Assembly (NCBI RefSeq): GCF_011604685.1
Contig: NZ_CP050063.1
Location: 5,788,501-5,852,500, forward strand
Origin: Spirosoma aureum
GTDB lineage: Bacteria; Bacteroidota; Bacteroidia; Cytophagales; Spirosomataceae
Direction: 5' to 3'
Length of the DNA: 64,000 bases
The translations under genes and the position numbers were made by a program. This document shows, piece after piece, positions 50,108-60,156 of this stretch (positions are counted from its first letter, which is position 1; each line of letters begins with the position of its first letter). Below the pieces are notes generated by a model. It did not search any database, was not told the DNA's origin, and saw only the letters and a list, made by a program, of their open reading frames with translations.

Positions 50108-53077
50108 ATGAAAACATCTATAGTTTGGGGATTATTTGTGTTGGTCTGGCAGTCGGCAATAGCCCAAACCTCCACAACACTGGTAGCATCCGGAGCTACC
50201 TGGCGCTATTCCGACAAAGGGTCAACCCCACCCAATCAAACTGTCGGGCCAATAACCTACACCTGGAAAGATCTTGGCTATGATGACTCAAGTCCTACAT
50301 CCTGGTCAGTGGGCGCTTCTGAACTCGGTTATGGCGACGGCGACGAATCAACGGTCGTCAGTTTTGGCTCTAGTTCTACGAATAAATTCATCACCACCTA
50401 CTTCCGGAAGACCGTCAGTGACGCTGCAATCCTGACGCGTTTCCGCTATAAAATTCGCTACGAACGGGATGATGGTATTATCATTTACGTGAATGGCGTC
50501 GAAGTTCGCCGGGATGGAATGCCTTCAGGTACAATCACGAATACAACTTCGTCGACGCTTAACGTTGAAGATCCGCCCAATACTTTTTATGAATTTTACC
50601 TGCCCAACGGAACCCTCCAATCCGGCAATAATGTAATAGCTGCCGAAATTCATCAGATTGGGCTAACCAGTTCCGATATTTCATTCGATCTCGAGCTTAT
50701 TGCCGAAACAAACACCAATACGCTGGCTGCCACGACATTACCTATTACGGCAACAACAACCAGCAATTGGAAATATGCCGATAATGGCATCGATCGTGGA
50801 AGCACCTGGCGGGCACTGGGGTTCGATGATTCATACTGGCAGCAAACAAATATAGGTACAGTAAGCCGAGGGCGTATGGGCTATGGAGAAAGCGACGATC
50901 CGAACACGTCTACGTTCGATCCTGCCAGCAATAATCCGTTCAATGCAAACCCTTATACGAATTACGTCAGTTTCGGGACTAACCCGACCAACAAATTCAT
51001 CACTGCCTATTTTCGCAAAAAAGTCAATATTCCTAACGTGGCGGCCAATCCGGGTTATGAGCTGCGATTTATGCGCGACGACGGCATTGTGATTTTCATT
51101 AACGGCACCGAACTCCCACGCGATGTCAACGGCAACAATAATAACATGCCCTCTGGTCCGGCCTCCTTTACGACTCCGGCGGCTTCGTCGATTGATGCGG
51201 CTAATGAGAAAGTCTGGTCGTCCTGGCAACCGGTCAGCACGACCCTACTGCAGAATGGCGATAACATCATTGCGGTCGAGGTCCATCAGATTGGGCTAAC
51301 CAGTTCCGATATAACATTCAACCTCGAAATGCGCGTGCAGGGTGCCGTTGTCGTTACGCGCGGCCCCTACCTCCAGCTTGGCACTCAAACAGCCGCTACC
51401 ATCCGGTGGCGCACCGATGTAGCCACTATTGGGCGGGTTACCTATGGTTTATCGACGACAAGCCTAACAGGGGTTACCAGCGAGACGGTAAGTTCGACGG
51501 AACACGAAATCAGGCTTACGGGTCTAACGCCCGATACTCAATATTTCTATAGTATCGGTACCACTACGCTTGTACTACAGTATGGACCTGACAATTATTT
51601 TCTGACAGCTCCCCCCGGCACGACCAAACGAAAAATCCGTATTGCTACCTTCGGCGATTGCGGGAATAATATTGTCGATAATAACCAGACGAAGGTCCGG
51701 GATGGTTTTCTGTCGTTTCGGGGTTCAACACCCACCGACCTGTTGATGCTCACCGGTGATAACTCCTACGATGGTGACGATTCACAATACCAGACTAACT
51801 TTTTTGACCCGTACCAAGCAACTACGCTATTAAAGAATTCAATGATTTTTGCCATTCCGGGTAACCATGACTATAATAATAATGTAACATTAGCGGCCAA
51901 TCATAACATACCTTATTTCTCGATCTTCAATTTGCCAGCCAATGCTGAAGCTGGTGGTGTAGCCTCCGGTACCGAAGAATGGTATTCGTTCGATTACGGC
52001 CCAATTCATTTTGTAATGCTGGATGGTTACGGGACTCGAAACGTAAATGGTATGGACATCCGGTTTTATTCAGATACGATCAATCACCCGCAGTCAATCT
52101 GGTTAAAGCAGGACCTGGCTGCCACGACAAAAAAATGGAAGATCGTCTATCTGCATTTCCCGCCTTATTCGCAGGGGTCGCACAATTCCGAAACCGAATC
52201 GGATCTTATTGCCGTTCGGCAACGGATTAATCCAATACTCGAACGCTTCGGTGTTGATCTGGTCATGCTTGGGCATAGTCATGTCTATGAGCGATCGTAT
52301 CCAATTCATGATCAGACCGGCCCCATGAGCGATTTCACAAATAATCCATCTGCTTATCGATATCCAGAAGACAATAGCTCCGGGCGGTACGACGGATCGG
52401 CGAACTCCTGCCTGTATAAAAATACATCAGAGAAGAAAAAACAGGGAACAGTTTATGTCGTATCAGGATCGGCAGGAGCGCTGGATCATAATTTAACATG
52501 GGGTAACCATCCGGTAATGGTCTCTACGCAAAAGCTGATTGGCGGCTCGTTTTTCATGGAAGTCGAAGATAATCGACTGGATGCTAAATTTCTGGAAAAC
52601 AAATCACCTTCCTCCTACTCCATCACTGACCAGTTTACAATCATGAAGGATGTAGACCTGACCCAATCGCTGACCATCACTAATGGACAGTCTACCACAC
52701 TGTCGGCATCGTTTATCAGTGATTATCAATGGAGCAATCCGAACAACGGTGGTTTCACAGCATCGACCCGTTCGGTAGTGATTACACCCACTACCAGCGC
52801 AACCTATGTTGTAAGGGATAGTAAAAACTGCCTGCAGGATGTATTCAAAATTCAGGTCAATGGGTCGGGATCTATGTTTACGTTAAAAACCGGCAACTGG
52901 AATGACCCAACGGTATGGTCAGCAAATAGGGTTCCAGTCAGTACCGATGTGTTGCAAATAAAGCACCTGGTGCTTATACCGGCCAGCTTCGTCGGCTATG
53001 CGCTTCGAATTGGTCTTGACCTTGGCATCAAACTGCAATACGGTGCTAATGCCCAACTTCGGCTGGCAACACCCTAG
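50108..53077 (+). CDS. Large secreted metallophosphoesterase (purple acid phosphatase-like) with duplicated N-terminal domains
   Basis: 989 residues with a signal peptide (about 1-19, ending in IAQ). Two homologous beta-sandwich domains (about 22-200 and 207-415) share TNKFIT-Y-FRK, RDDGI-I-NG-E and EIHQIGLTSSDI. A purple-acid-phosphatase N-domain follows (about 418-505, GPYLQLGTQTAATIRWRTD). The metallophosphatase core (about 513-745) has IATFGDCGNN, LTGDNSYDGD, PGNHDYNNN, YLHFPPYSQGSH and MLGHSHVYERSYP. The end holds an Ig-like and another beta domain, with no clear T9SS C-terminal signal. It is extracellular or periplasmic and likely a phosphomonoesterase. It is convergent with the peroxidase gene, 10 bp apart. 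Confidence 0.85.
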   Translation: MKTSIVWGLFVLVWQSAIAQTSTTLVASGATWRYSDKGSTPPNQTVGPITYTWKDLGYDDSSPTSWSVGASELGYGDGDESTVVSFGSSSTNKFITTYFRKTVSDAAILTRFRYKIRYERDDGIIIYVNGVEVRRDGMPSGTITNTTSSTLNVEDPPNTFYEFYLPNGTLQSGNNVIAAEIHQIGLTSSDISFDLELIAETNTNTLAATTLPITATTTSNWKYADNGIDRGSTWRALGFDDSYWQQTNIGTVSRGRMGYGESDDPNTSTFDPASNNPFNANPYTNYVSFGTNPTNKFITAYFRKKVNIPNVAANPGYELRFMRDDGIVIFINGTELPRDVNGNNNNMPSGPASFTTPAASSIDAANEKVWSSWQPVSTTLLQNGDNIIAVEVHQIGLTSSDITFNLEMRVQGAVVVTRGPYLQLGTQTAATIRWRTDVATIGRVTYGLSTTSLTGVTSETVSSTEHEIRLTGLTPDTQYFYSIGTTTLVLQYGPDNYFLTAPPGTTKRKIRIATFGDCGNNIVDNNQTKVRDGFLSFRGSTPTDLLMLTGDNSYDGDDSQYQTNFFDPYQATTLLKNSMIFAIPGNHDYNNNVTLAANHNIPYFSIFNLPANAEAGGVASGTEEWYSFDYGPIHFVMLDGYGTRNVNGMDIRFYSDTINHPQSIWLKQDLAATTKKWKIVYLHFPPYSQGSHNSETESDLIAVRQRINPILERFGVDLVMLGHSHVYERSYPIHDQTGPMSDFTNNPSAYRYPEDNSSGRYDGSANSCLYKNTSEKKKQGTVYVVSGSAGALDHNLTWGNHPVMVSTQKLIGGSFFMEVEDNRLDAKFLENKSPSSYSITDQFTIMKDVDLTQSLTITNGQSTTLSASFISDYQWSNPNNGGFTASTRSVVITPTTSATYVVRDSKNCLQDVFKIQVNGSGSMFTLKTGNWNDPTVWSANRVPVSTDVLQIKHLVLIPASFVGYALRIGLDLGIKLQYGANAQLRLATP
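50651..51312 (+). repeat. 29-bp identical stretches in the duplicated domains
   Basis: The segments 50651-50679 and 51284-51312, coding for HQIGLTSSDI in the two N-terminal domains of the phosphoesterase, are identical over 29 bp. The surrounding domain copies have diverged much more at DNA level, so a local gene-conversion tract or strong constraint is likely. Confidence 0.75.
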
Positions 53078-53087
53078 GGTACTGTAG

Positions 53088-54962
53088 TCAATATCGGCCA
53101 CCGGGTTTGCGTCTGTTCCAGGCCTGGTGGCCTTCAACCACTGGTAAGTGTAGTGGGCGGTGGGTATATCCTGTTGTATCAGTCAGAGCGTTCAGAAAAG
53201 TAACCAATGCGTTTTGCTCCTGTAGATTCAGGTCAAGGGGAGTGCTGGGCAGTGTCTGGCCCTCCAGTTGGATGCCGATACCCCTACCTCCCCCCCGATT
53301 GTAGAAATCAACAACCTGAGCCAGCGTTCGATATGACCCATTGTGCATATAAGGGGCCGTAAGCGCAACATTGCGTACAGTAGGTGTCTTAAAGGCAAAC
53401 CGTTGCAGATCTTTTTGGTACGCATTAAATTTTCCAGGATCGCGGTCAAGCTTTGCTTTTCGAATTTTTCGTCGACGGGGTACACCAATCAGTTCACTTT
53501 CCACTTTTTCGTAATGGGGTGGCACGAATCCATTATAAATCGGGAAGAAATGACAGGTGGCACAGCGCGCTTTCCCTAAAAATAAGTTAAAACCTAGTTG
53601 CTCATCAGCCGATAACAGGACGTTTTCTCCTTTCAGATAACGATCAGGGCGAGCGTTAAGGCTCGTCAGACTCCGGACATAACAGGCCAGTGAATTACGA
53701 ACATTCTGGGCCGTCAGACCATCACTAAAAGCATCGTTGAACCACGTTCTATATTGTTTACTCGCCGAGAGTTTTTGAATGACCTCCTCGGGCGAAGTGC
53801 GCATCTCGTGCGTATTTTTTAGTACATCATGGACCTGATCTTCGAGGTAAAGGGCTCTGGAATCATAAAACTGAGCCTTTTGCAAACCCGCATTAAGCAA
53901 TGTGGGTGCGTTACGATCGACCCGCTTCCGGCTGCCAAAAGCACGACTTTTGATTTGTCCATCCGTAAATGCCCGTTCAGGACGATGACATGACGCACAA
54001 CTTCGGGCATTGTTACCTGACAGAAGGGGGTCGAAAAATAAGATTTTCCCTAAGGCTATTTTCCGGGGCGAACTAATGAACTCACTATAGGTAGTCAGGT
54101 AATCGGGGCGAAAAGCGCCCGAATCAGATAACGTAGCAATCAGAGGTGACAGAAAGCGACCGCTGGCCGATACAGGAATCGAAAGTAACTGCCTGGCCTC
54201 ACCTAACGCCCGACAAAGCGGATAAAATTGTTCACGGATAAACGCCACCCGATCAAAATCATTAAAACTGGGCGCTTCGTTCAGCAACCGAATCGCATCG
54301 GCCCATCGTTGCTCCAATGCCGAACCGACACTCTCAGGTAAACGTCTGGAATAGGGCAGGAATACGTCGTGAAGCGCACCAAGCGATACGGCCGATTCGG
54401 CTAGACCGCTCCTGGATTCAGGTGCATCGTAACCCGTAATACCCAACGCCACTATCCGAAATAGTTGCTGTCGCATGGCATCCAGAATATCACCATCCGT
54501 CAGTCGGTCGGCGGGTATGCTTTGCTCCAATCGAACTGCATAAGACAGGAGCACGTTCAACTCACGCTGTAGATTGGCTTTTTGTGTACGATCAGTGACT
54601 GGGAACAAATAAGGCTCGATCACTTGCAAGCCCGTGGGCGGAGTTGTATGTTGCCCAGGTTCATCTTCCTCAACTTCCACCACCGGTGGACCATTTACGC
54701 GCATCGCCATATAGGGCTGGTAGTATTCCAGCAGCCATTCAACCCGCTTATACCCTTCGCGGCTTCGCCGAAAAGCGGCCCTGATCGAATCGGCCGGGGC
54801 ATCTGTTGCGACTAGATCGATCAGTTGCTGTAAATCCTGTTGAAACCGGTTTTTATCAGCAACAAACTGGCGAAAAACCGGTTGATCAGCCAGAGTAGCT
54901 GGCCTGGGCGACACGGCAGTAGCGAACATCAGGCAGACAAGAAGGGGGATCAGTCGAGCCAT
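53088..54962 (-). CDS. Di-haem cytochrome c peroxidase with N-terminal helical domain
   Basis: 624 residues with a signal peptide (about 1-20). The N-terminal 290 residues are a helical domain, perhaps imelysin-like (FQQDLQQLIDLV, FRRSREGYKRVEWLLEYYQPY). The C-terminal CcpA/MauG-type part has two haem motifs: CASCH with RPERAFTDGQ, and CATCH with FFPIYNGFVPP. APTLLNAGLQKAQFYDSRALYLEDQ and VALTAPYMHNGSYRTLAQVVDFY are typical. It is periplasmic and reduces H2O2 or oxidises a partner. The fused N-terminal domain is shared by some Bacteroidota peroxidases. Confidence 0.88.
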   Translation of the reverse strand: MARLIPLLVCLMFATAVSPRPATLADQPVFRQFVADKNRFQQDLQQLIDLVATDAPADSIRAAFRRSREGYKRVEWLLEYYQPYMAMRVNGPPVVEVEEDEPGQHTTPPTGLQVIEPYLFPVTDRTQKANLQRELNVLLSYAVRLEQSIPADRLTDGDILDAMRQQLFRIVALGITGYDAPESRSGLAESAVSLGALHDVFLPYSRRLPESVGSALEQRWADAIRLLNEAPSFNDFDRVAFIREQFYPLCRALGEARQLLSIPVSASGRFLSPLIATLSDSGAFRPDYLTTYSEFISSPRKIALGKILFFDPLLSGNNARSCASCHRPERAFTDGQIKSRAFGSRKRVDRNAPTLLNAGLQKAQFYDSRALYLEDQVHDVLKNTHEMRTSPEEVIQKLSASKQYRTWFNDAFSDGLTAQNVRNSLACYVRSLTSLNARPDRYLKGENVLLSADEQLGFNLFLGKARCATCHFFPIYNGFVPPHYEKVESELIGVPRRRKIRKAKLDRDPGKFNAYQKDLQRFAFKTPTVRNVALTAPYMHNGSYRTLAQVVDFYNRGGGRGIGIQLEGQTLPSTPLDLNLQEQNALVTFLNALTDTTGYTHRPLHLPVVEGHQAWNRRKPGGRY

Positions 54963-55043
54963 TTATCGTCCAATTTTATGACAATACCGCCATAAAATGG
55001 TATTATACATTTTTATCAGGACAATTGCTAGCGTTAGACTGTA

Positions 55044-55802
55044 TTATGACAAATCACCGGTTCGACGCCAGTTATCCAGCAACACGGCTGTAGCAATACC
55101 AACATTCAGCGATTCTGCTCCTCCATAACTTGGAATCGTTACGCGCTTCGTTACAAATGGTTCTACAGCTGGGCCTATTCCATTCGATTCATTGCCCATG
55201 ACCAGATAACCAGACGTACCGAAGGAGAGTGTATGCACATTTTCCCCGTTTAAAAAGGCACCATAAACAGCAACCCCATCGCCCAACTGGCTTAAAAACT
55301 GAGCGATATCACCATACCACCAGTTTACCCGCGTAAATGAGCCTTTACTGGCCGAAATTACTTTGGGATTGTAGACATCGGCAGTTGTTTCGGAGCACAA
55401 TATCTTCCGGACGCCATACCAGTCTGCAATACGGAGAATGGTACCCAGATTGCCAGGATCACGGATATCATCTAAAATCAGGGCTATTTCATCAGGACCA
55501 GCCAATAGCGGCAGGTTTTCTTTCGTTCTGACAACAGCCAGAGCTGCGTTGTTACTTTCCAGCGTACCAATCCGCTCCAGGTCGGCCACAGACGCGATTT
55601 CGACAGGAGTTCGTTGGCGGTCTGTTAGCCGAGTGTTTTCTTTGTAGAATGCTTCAGTCGCCACAAGCATTTCGATCTGAAAATCGGATTGAAAAACTTC
55701 CTGTACACTCTTGGCACCTTCAACCAAAAAGGCACCATGCTGCTGACGGTACTTTTTCTGATGCAGTGACTGAATATATTTGATCTGATTCCTGGAAAGC
55801 AT
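55044..55802 (-). CDS. TrmH/SpoU-family RNA 2'-O-methyltransferase
   Basis: 252 residues from the ATG at 55802. The N-terminal substrate domain reads NQIKYIQSLHQKKYRQQHGAFLVEGAKSVQEV. The SPOUT knot has LILDDIRDPGNLGTILRIADWYGV, KVISASKGSFTRVNW, YLVMGNESNGIGPAVEPFVTKRVTIPS and ESLNVGIATAVLLDNW. It methylates ribose in rRNA or tRNA; the site is not predictable. Its start codon overlaps that of the divergent tamL-like gene by two bases (CATG at 55800-55803). Confidence 0.9.
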   Translation of the reverse strand: MLSRNQIKYIQSLHQKKYRQQHGAFLVEGAKSVQEVFQSDFQIEMLVATEAFYKENTRLTDRQRTPVEIASVADLERIGTLESNNAALAVVRTKENLPLLAGPDEIALILDDIRDPGNLGTILRIADWYGVRKILCSETTADVYNPKVISASKGSFTRVNWWYGDIAQFLSQLGDGVAVYGAFLNGENVHTLSFGTSGYLVMGNESNGIGPAVEPFVTKRVTIPSYGGAESLNVGIATAVLLDNWRRTGDLS

Positions 55803-58455
55803 GGTTTTTATAAAGAATAATGTACGATCCGGCGTTCCGGAATGGGTACTGAATAATAGAAGGCACAATAGTCGCCTGACTCATTATTCACTACTCATTA
55901 TACACTGTACATTAATTCTAAGTTTGTCTGGTTGTTTGAGTTCCAAACGATTACAGGGCGATAAATACATACTTACGGCTCAAACGGTGAAGGGCAATCG
56001 CACGATCACCAGTGAACAGCTCGAAAGTCTGATTCCCCAGAAGCCCAATCGCCGGATACTTGGGTTACCGATCACCCCGCCACTCTGGTTTTATCAGCTT
56101 GGTCTCCGCAAATATAACCGCGATGCCGTATTACGTGAGCTGGAGGCCAAAACTAACGAATTTGAACAGCAAAGTCAGCAACTGGCCAATCAACCCAAGG
56201 CGTTGAAGAAACTTAACCGGCGATTTAGTAAGCAGGCCAAAAAGTTACGTCAGGAAGCCGAAGAGGGGAACTGGCTGATGCGTAATCTTGGTGAACCTCC
56301 CTCCTACTTTACCGAAGGCGACGCGCAAACGAATGCGGCAAAGATGCAGAAATATCTGTCGGACAAAGGATTCTTCCACGCCCGAACAGCGTATAAGCTC
56401 GACACCCTTCGCCGACGCCAGATCCGGGTAAATTATCAGATTACCGAAAATGCCGGGTTTTATCTACGGAATATCAAGTACGAAATTGCCGACGCACGCG
56501 TCGACTCTCTTGTTCGCAATTCGCTCATCGTATCGAAACTTAAAGCAGGGGAGCGATTCGATCTCGACAATATATCGGGCGAAAAAATCCGCATCGAATC
56601 CTTGTTACGCGATCAGGGCTATTACACTTTCTCGCGACAGTATATTCCCGTAACCGATCTGGATACGACCCGTCGTGGTACCGAACGGCTTCCTGGTGCC
56701 GATACGTTACACCGCCCCATTGATGTTTACCTACAGATTCTGAATCCGCCGGGTCGATCCGAGCATCCAATCTATCGAATCGGTGAGGTGGAAGTTCGGA
56801 TCAGTCCCGATGAACTCCAGCCCGTCATCATTCCTACCGGGCTGGATACAGTCAGGCGAAATGGTATTACGTACTTGCTAGGAGGCCGGAATATATCATC
56901 CCGGCTTTTGGACAGTAAAATACGCACTCGCCCAGGTGCCCTGTATAGTCAGACGAATTACCGGGAGACTCAGCGTTCCCTGTTTTTACTGAATCAATTT
57001 AAATTCGTCAATCTTAATTTCATCGATACCACCAATCGGCGGTTGCGAACGCTCATAACCGCCACACCCTTAGATAAGTACGAAGCCACAGCTGAAAGTG
57101 GGTTCACGGTTCTTTACCAGGGACAAAGCTATCCGGGAGGATTTGGCAACCTCACATTCCGGGTACGCAATCTGTTTGGTGGCCTGGAAACCTTTGAAAC
57201 CAGCCTTCGGTACGGATTTGAAGCCCAGACAGGGTTTGCCACGGAAACAAGTTCCAAAAGCATCTACTTCGCTCAGGAACTAGGTGTATCCAGTTCATTT
57301 ACGTTTCCGCAGATCCTGTTTCCTAGCCCCCTACGATTTAAATTTACTCCGTATAATCCTCGTACACAGATCAGTTTGGGCTTCTCCAACACGATTCGAC
57401 CCGATTATCGCCGTTCTACCCTACGGGCAACTACCGCTTACAACTGGCAGAGTTCGCCCACGACACAATTTAACTTATACATCGCCGACATAAACCTGAT
57501 CAATGCGGGGAATGGGACCGACTCCACTATTAGTACTTCGTTTCAAAAACAACTGGATTCATTGATTGAACAGGGCAGTACGATCTATCTCGGTTTCAGA
57601 CGATCATTTGCATCTGGCATTAGCTTTGGTTATACCTATAATACAAATACAACTGGCCAGAATCGACGGGCCAGTTTCTTGCGTGCAGTAGTTGAATCAG
57701 GAGGAACTACATTGAACTTCTTTCCGGAAACTCAATTGCGTAAGTTTTTCAATACAACGGATTCGACTGGTCTTCAATATTACAAGTACCTGCGGTTCAA
57801 TTTCGACTACCGGCGTTACATCCCATTAAGTACCCATACAAGCCTGGCTTTTCGGATCAATACAGGTCTGGTATATGGCTATGGGTCGAATCGTACAGCT
57901 CCCTATGAAAAATTGTTTTTTGCGGGGGGTAGCAACAGCGTACGAGCCTGGCTTCCACGTCGATTGGGGCCTGGCTCGGAGTGGCCGCAACGATCTTCAA
58001 CGAATTCAAACGCGCCCGGTCTGAATCCAGATTATCCGGAGCAGTTTCTATATACGTTCGAGAAGCCTGGCGATATGATTATTGAAGGTTCCGCAGAATT
58101 ACGAGGTCGATTATTTCATTTGCTGGCCGATATAAACGGCGCTTTTTTTATCGATGCGGGTAATGTCTGGACCCTCCGCGATAATCCCAAACGCAATGGC
58201 GAAAACTTCAGACTCGATACATTTTTCCCTCAAATTGCGGTCGGAACAGGTGTCGGAATCCGGTTTGATTTTTCGTTTTTTGTCATTCGTTTAGATGGTG
58301 GAATTAAAGTCTGGGACCCGGCCAGGCAGTATTTCAAGGAGAGCGAAGGGAAATTTGTAGACGAACGGTTCATCCTGCCTAAGTTCTCGCTCAAACAACT
58401 TTCCAGTGGCCCAAATCCGCTGGTCATCAATTTCGGGATTGGTTACCCCTTCTAA
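55801..58455 (+). CDS. tamL: TamL-like lipidated Omp85 protein
   Basis: 884 residues. A lipoprotein signal ends in LSLSGC with lipidated Cys45. POTRA-type repeats (about 55-400) include ERFDLDNISGEKIRIESLLRDQGYYTF. A 16-strand Omp85 barrel (about 420-884) contains GGSNSVRAWLPRRLGPGS, the family substrate motif region, and ends in LVINFGIGYPF. Lipidated TamA relatives (TamL) act with TamB in outer-membrane assembly in Bacteroidota. No tamB is adjacent. The leader is unusually long, and residues 27-40 are encoded by a 7-bp-period repeat. No other ATG fits, so ATG 55801 is kept. Confidence 0.85.
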   Translation: MVFIKNNVRSGVPEWVLNNRRHNSRLTHYSLLIIHCTLILSLSGCLSSKRLQGDKYILTAQTVKGNRTITSEQLESLIPQKPNRRILGLPITPPLWFYQLGLRKYNRDAVLRELEAKTNEFEQQSQQLANQPKALKKLNRRFSKQAKKLRQEAEEGNWLMRNLGEPPSYFTEGDAQTNAAKMQKYLSDKGFFHARTAYKLDTLRRRQIRVNYQITENAGFYLRNIKYEIADARVDSLVRNSLIVSKLKAGERFDLDNISGEKIRIESLLRDQGYYTFSRQYIPVTDLDTTRRGTERLPGADTLHRPIDVYLQILNPPGRSEHPIYRIGEVEVRISPDELQPVIIPTGLDTVRRNGITYLLGGRNISSRLLDSKIRTRPGALYSQTNYRETQRSLFLLNQFKFVNLNFIDTTNRRLRTLITATPLDKYEATAESGFTVLYQGQSYPGGFGNLTFRVRNLFGGLETFETSLRYGFEAQTGFATETSSKSIYFAQELGVSSSFTFPQILFPSPLRFKFTPYNPRTQISLGFSNTIRPDYRRSTLRATTAYNWQSSPTTQFNLYIADINLINAGNGTDSTISTSFQKQLDSLIEQGSTIYLGFRRSFASGISFGYTYNTNTTGQNRRASFLRAVVESGGTTLNFFPETQLRKFFNTTDSTGLQYYKYLRFNFDYRRYIPLSTHTSLAFRINTGLVYGYGSNRTAPYEKLFFAGGSNSVRAWLPRRLGPGSEWPQRSSTNSNAPGLNPDYPEQFLYTFEKPGDMIIEGSAELRGRLFHLLADINGAFFIDAGNVWTLRDNPKRNGENFRLDTFFPQIAVGTGVGIRFDFSFFVIRLDGGIKVWDPARQYFKESEGKFVDERFILPKFSLKQLSSGPNPLVINFGIGYPF
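55879..55920 (+). repeat. Heptamer-period repeat inside the tamL-like signal peptide
   Basis: Five 7-bp units of consensus RYWCAYT (ACTCATT, ATTCACT, ACTCATT, ATACACT, GTACATT) run from 55879 to 55913, with a weaker sixth to 55920. As 21 bp equals seven codons, the protein shows a 7-residue repeat: THYSLLI then IHCTLIL. An inverted unit lies at 55849-55858 (CTGAATAATA). It resembles the non-coding heptamer elements elsewhere in the window. Confidence 0.75.
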
Positions 58456-58546
58456 TAACCATCTATACCGGTTTAAGAGAATTTAACGGCCGAATCTGCC
58501 AAAATGACAGCATCTTTGTGCCATTCTTCGTAATTTTGTGTTCCAG

Positions 58547-58600
58547 TTGATAAGCCTGATCGAATCCAATAGCCTGTTCTGGTAAGAATTGGCTTATCAA
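58547..58600 (+). promoter_or_regulatory. 10-bp inverted repeat in the miaB leader
   Basis: TTGATAAGCC (58547-58556) pairs with 58591-58600 over a 34-nt loop, ending 21 bp before the miaB ATG. A TAATTTTG box at 58531-58538 fits the -7 element of the phylum, so the hairpin would lie at the start of the mRNA. It may control miaB or be fortuitous. Confidence 0.4.
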
Positions 58601-58621
58601 TACCTTGATTCATTGACGATT

Positions 58622-60088
58622 ATGACGCTCATTCCTGAATTAACGATATTACAACCTGCCGATAAGGAAGCAATCGACCTGCCCCGTACTTCAGAAGAAG
58701 AATTGGCGGTAGGCAAAAAACGCCTGTATATCGAAAGCTACGGCTGCCAGATGAACTTCGCCGATAGCGAGATTGTGGCGGCTGTTATGCGGAATGCAGG
58801 GTTTGCCACAACGGCTTCGGCCGAAGATGCCGATGTTATTTTTCTGAATACCTGTGCTATTCGGGAAAATGCCGAACAAAAAGTCCGGAATCGGCTCAAA
58901 CACCTAACGGGGCTCAAGCGTCAGAAACCCGAACTGCTGGTCGGTATGCTTGGCTGCATGGCCGAACGGCTAAAAACCAAGCTCTTAGAAGAAGAAAAAG
59001 TCGTTGATATTGTGGCTGGGCCTGATGCCTACCGCGATATTCCGAAACTGGTTGAGGAAGCTGAATCGGGCCAGAAAGCGGTTAACGTCTTTCTTTCCCG
59101 CGAAGAAACCTATGCCGATATTGCACCCATTCGCCTAAACTCCAATGGCGTTACCGCATTCGTTTCCATCATGCGGGGCTGCGACAATATGTGCAGTTTC
59201 TGCGTCGTACCGTTCACACGCGGTCGCGAACGCAGCCGTGACCCATATAGCATTGTTCGTGAAGCGCAGGACCTTTTCGACAAGGGCTACCGCGAAGTGA
59301 CCTTGCTTGGCCAAAACGTGGATAGCTACAAATGGCAGGGAACAGAGAGCACTGATCAGGTTCAGCTCGGCGTTACGAACCATGCTCCTAACCCTGAGCC
59401 GGTTGTAACCTTTGCCAACCTTCTCGAAATGGTGGCTCGCATTCATCCGGATCTGCGTGTTCGTTTTTCAACGTCGCACCCCAAAGATATTACGGATGAT
59501 GTGCTACACACCATAGCGAAGTACGACAACATCTGCAAATACATTCACCTGCCAGCCCAGAGTGGTAACAGCCGTGTACTGAAGCTGATGAATCGTACCT
59601 ATGACCGCCCCTGGTACATTGGAAAAATTGACCGTATCCGTGAGATTCTGGGTGAAGATTGCGGCATTTCGACCGACATGATTTCGGGCTTCTGCACCGA
59701 AACGGAAGAAGAACATCAGGAATCTCTGTCTTTGATGGATTATGTTCATTACGACTACGCCTACATGTTCGCCTATTCGGAACGTCCGGGTACCCTGGCC
59801 GCTAAAAAATATGCCGATGACATTCCGGAAGACGTAAAAAAACGGCGGCTGAATGAAATCATAGCCCGGCAACAGGAACATTCTGCGGCACGCAATCAGC
59901 GCCATATCGGGCAGATACAGCGGGTTTTAATCGAGGGAACATCCAAACGCTCCGACGATTTCCTTTGCGGCCGTAATGACCAGAACAAAATGGTCGTTTT
60001 CCCAAAAGGAGATTTCCAGAAAGGCCAGTATGTCAATGTGCTGGTAACCGAATGCACATCGGCTACGCTACGGGGTGAAGTAGTGTAA
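58622..60088 (+). CDS. miaB: tRNA-2-methylthio-N6-dimethylallyladenosine synthase
   Basis: 488 residues from the ATG at 58622; an in-frame TTG at 58589 is less likely. The UPF0004 domain has the three cluster Cys in [15 protein letters not shown] and LGCMAERL. The radical-SAM motif is [22 protein letters not shown], and a TRAM domain ends the protein ([28 protein letters not shown]). It adds a methylthio group to i6A37 of tRNAs. It is followed by a heptamer hairpin with a T-run that abuts the next gene. Confidence 0.97.
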   Translation: MTLIPELTILQPADKEAIDLPRTSEEELAVGKKRLYIESYGCQMNFADSEIVAAVMRNAGFATTASAEDADVIFLNTCAIRENAEQKVRNRLKHLTGLKRQKPELLVGMLGCMAERLKTKLLEEEKVVDIVAGPDAYRDIPKLVEEAESGQKAVNVFLSREETYADIAPIRLNSNGVTAFVSIMRGCDNMCSFCVVPFTRGRERSRDPYSIVREAQDLFDKGYREVTLLGQNVDSYKWQGTESTDQVQLGVTNHAPNPEPVVTFANLLEMVARIHPDLRVRFSTSHPKDITDDVLHTIAKYDNICKYIHLPAQSGNSRVLKLMNRTYDRPWYIGKIDRIREILGEDCGISTDMISGFCTETEEEHQESLSLMDYVHYDYAYMFAYSERPGTLAAKKYADDIPEDVKKRRLNEIIARQQEHSAARNQRHIGQIQRVLIEGTSKRSDDFLCGRNDQNKMVVFPKGDFQKGQYVNVLVTECTSATLRGEVV

Positions 60089-60156
60089 GTTTTCAGTTTA
60101 TAGTTTTCTGTGCCTGTTCTGATGAGGAAACGCACTGAAAACTGAAAACTTTTTTT
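60087..60156 (+). terminator. Heptamer-built hairpin with T-run between miaB and the sigma-54 activator
   Basis: AAGTTTTCAGTTT (60087-60099) pairs perfectly with 60139-60151, with a 39-nt loop, and seven T (60150-60156) follow. The left arm is made of three 7-bp units (AGTTTTC, AGTTTAT, AGTTTTC) and the right arm of two ACTGAAA units. The T-run touches the ATG at 60157, so this intrinsic terminator leaves no leader for the next gene. Confidence 0.7.
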
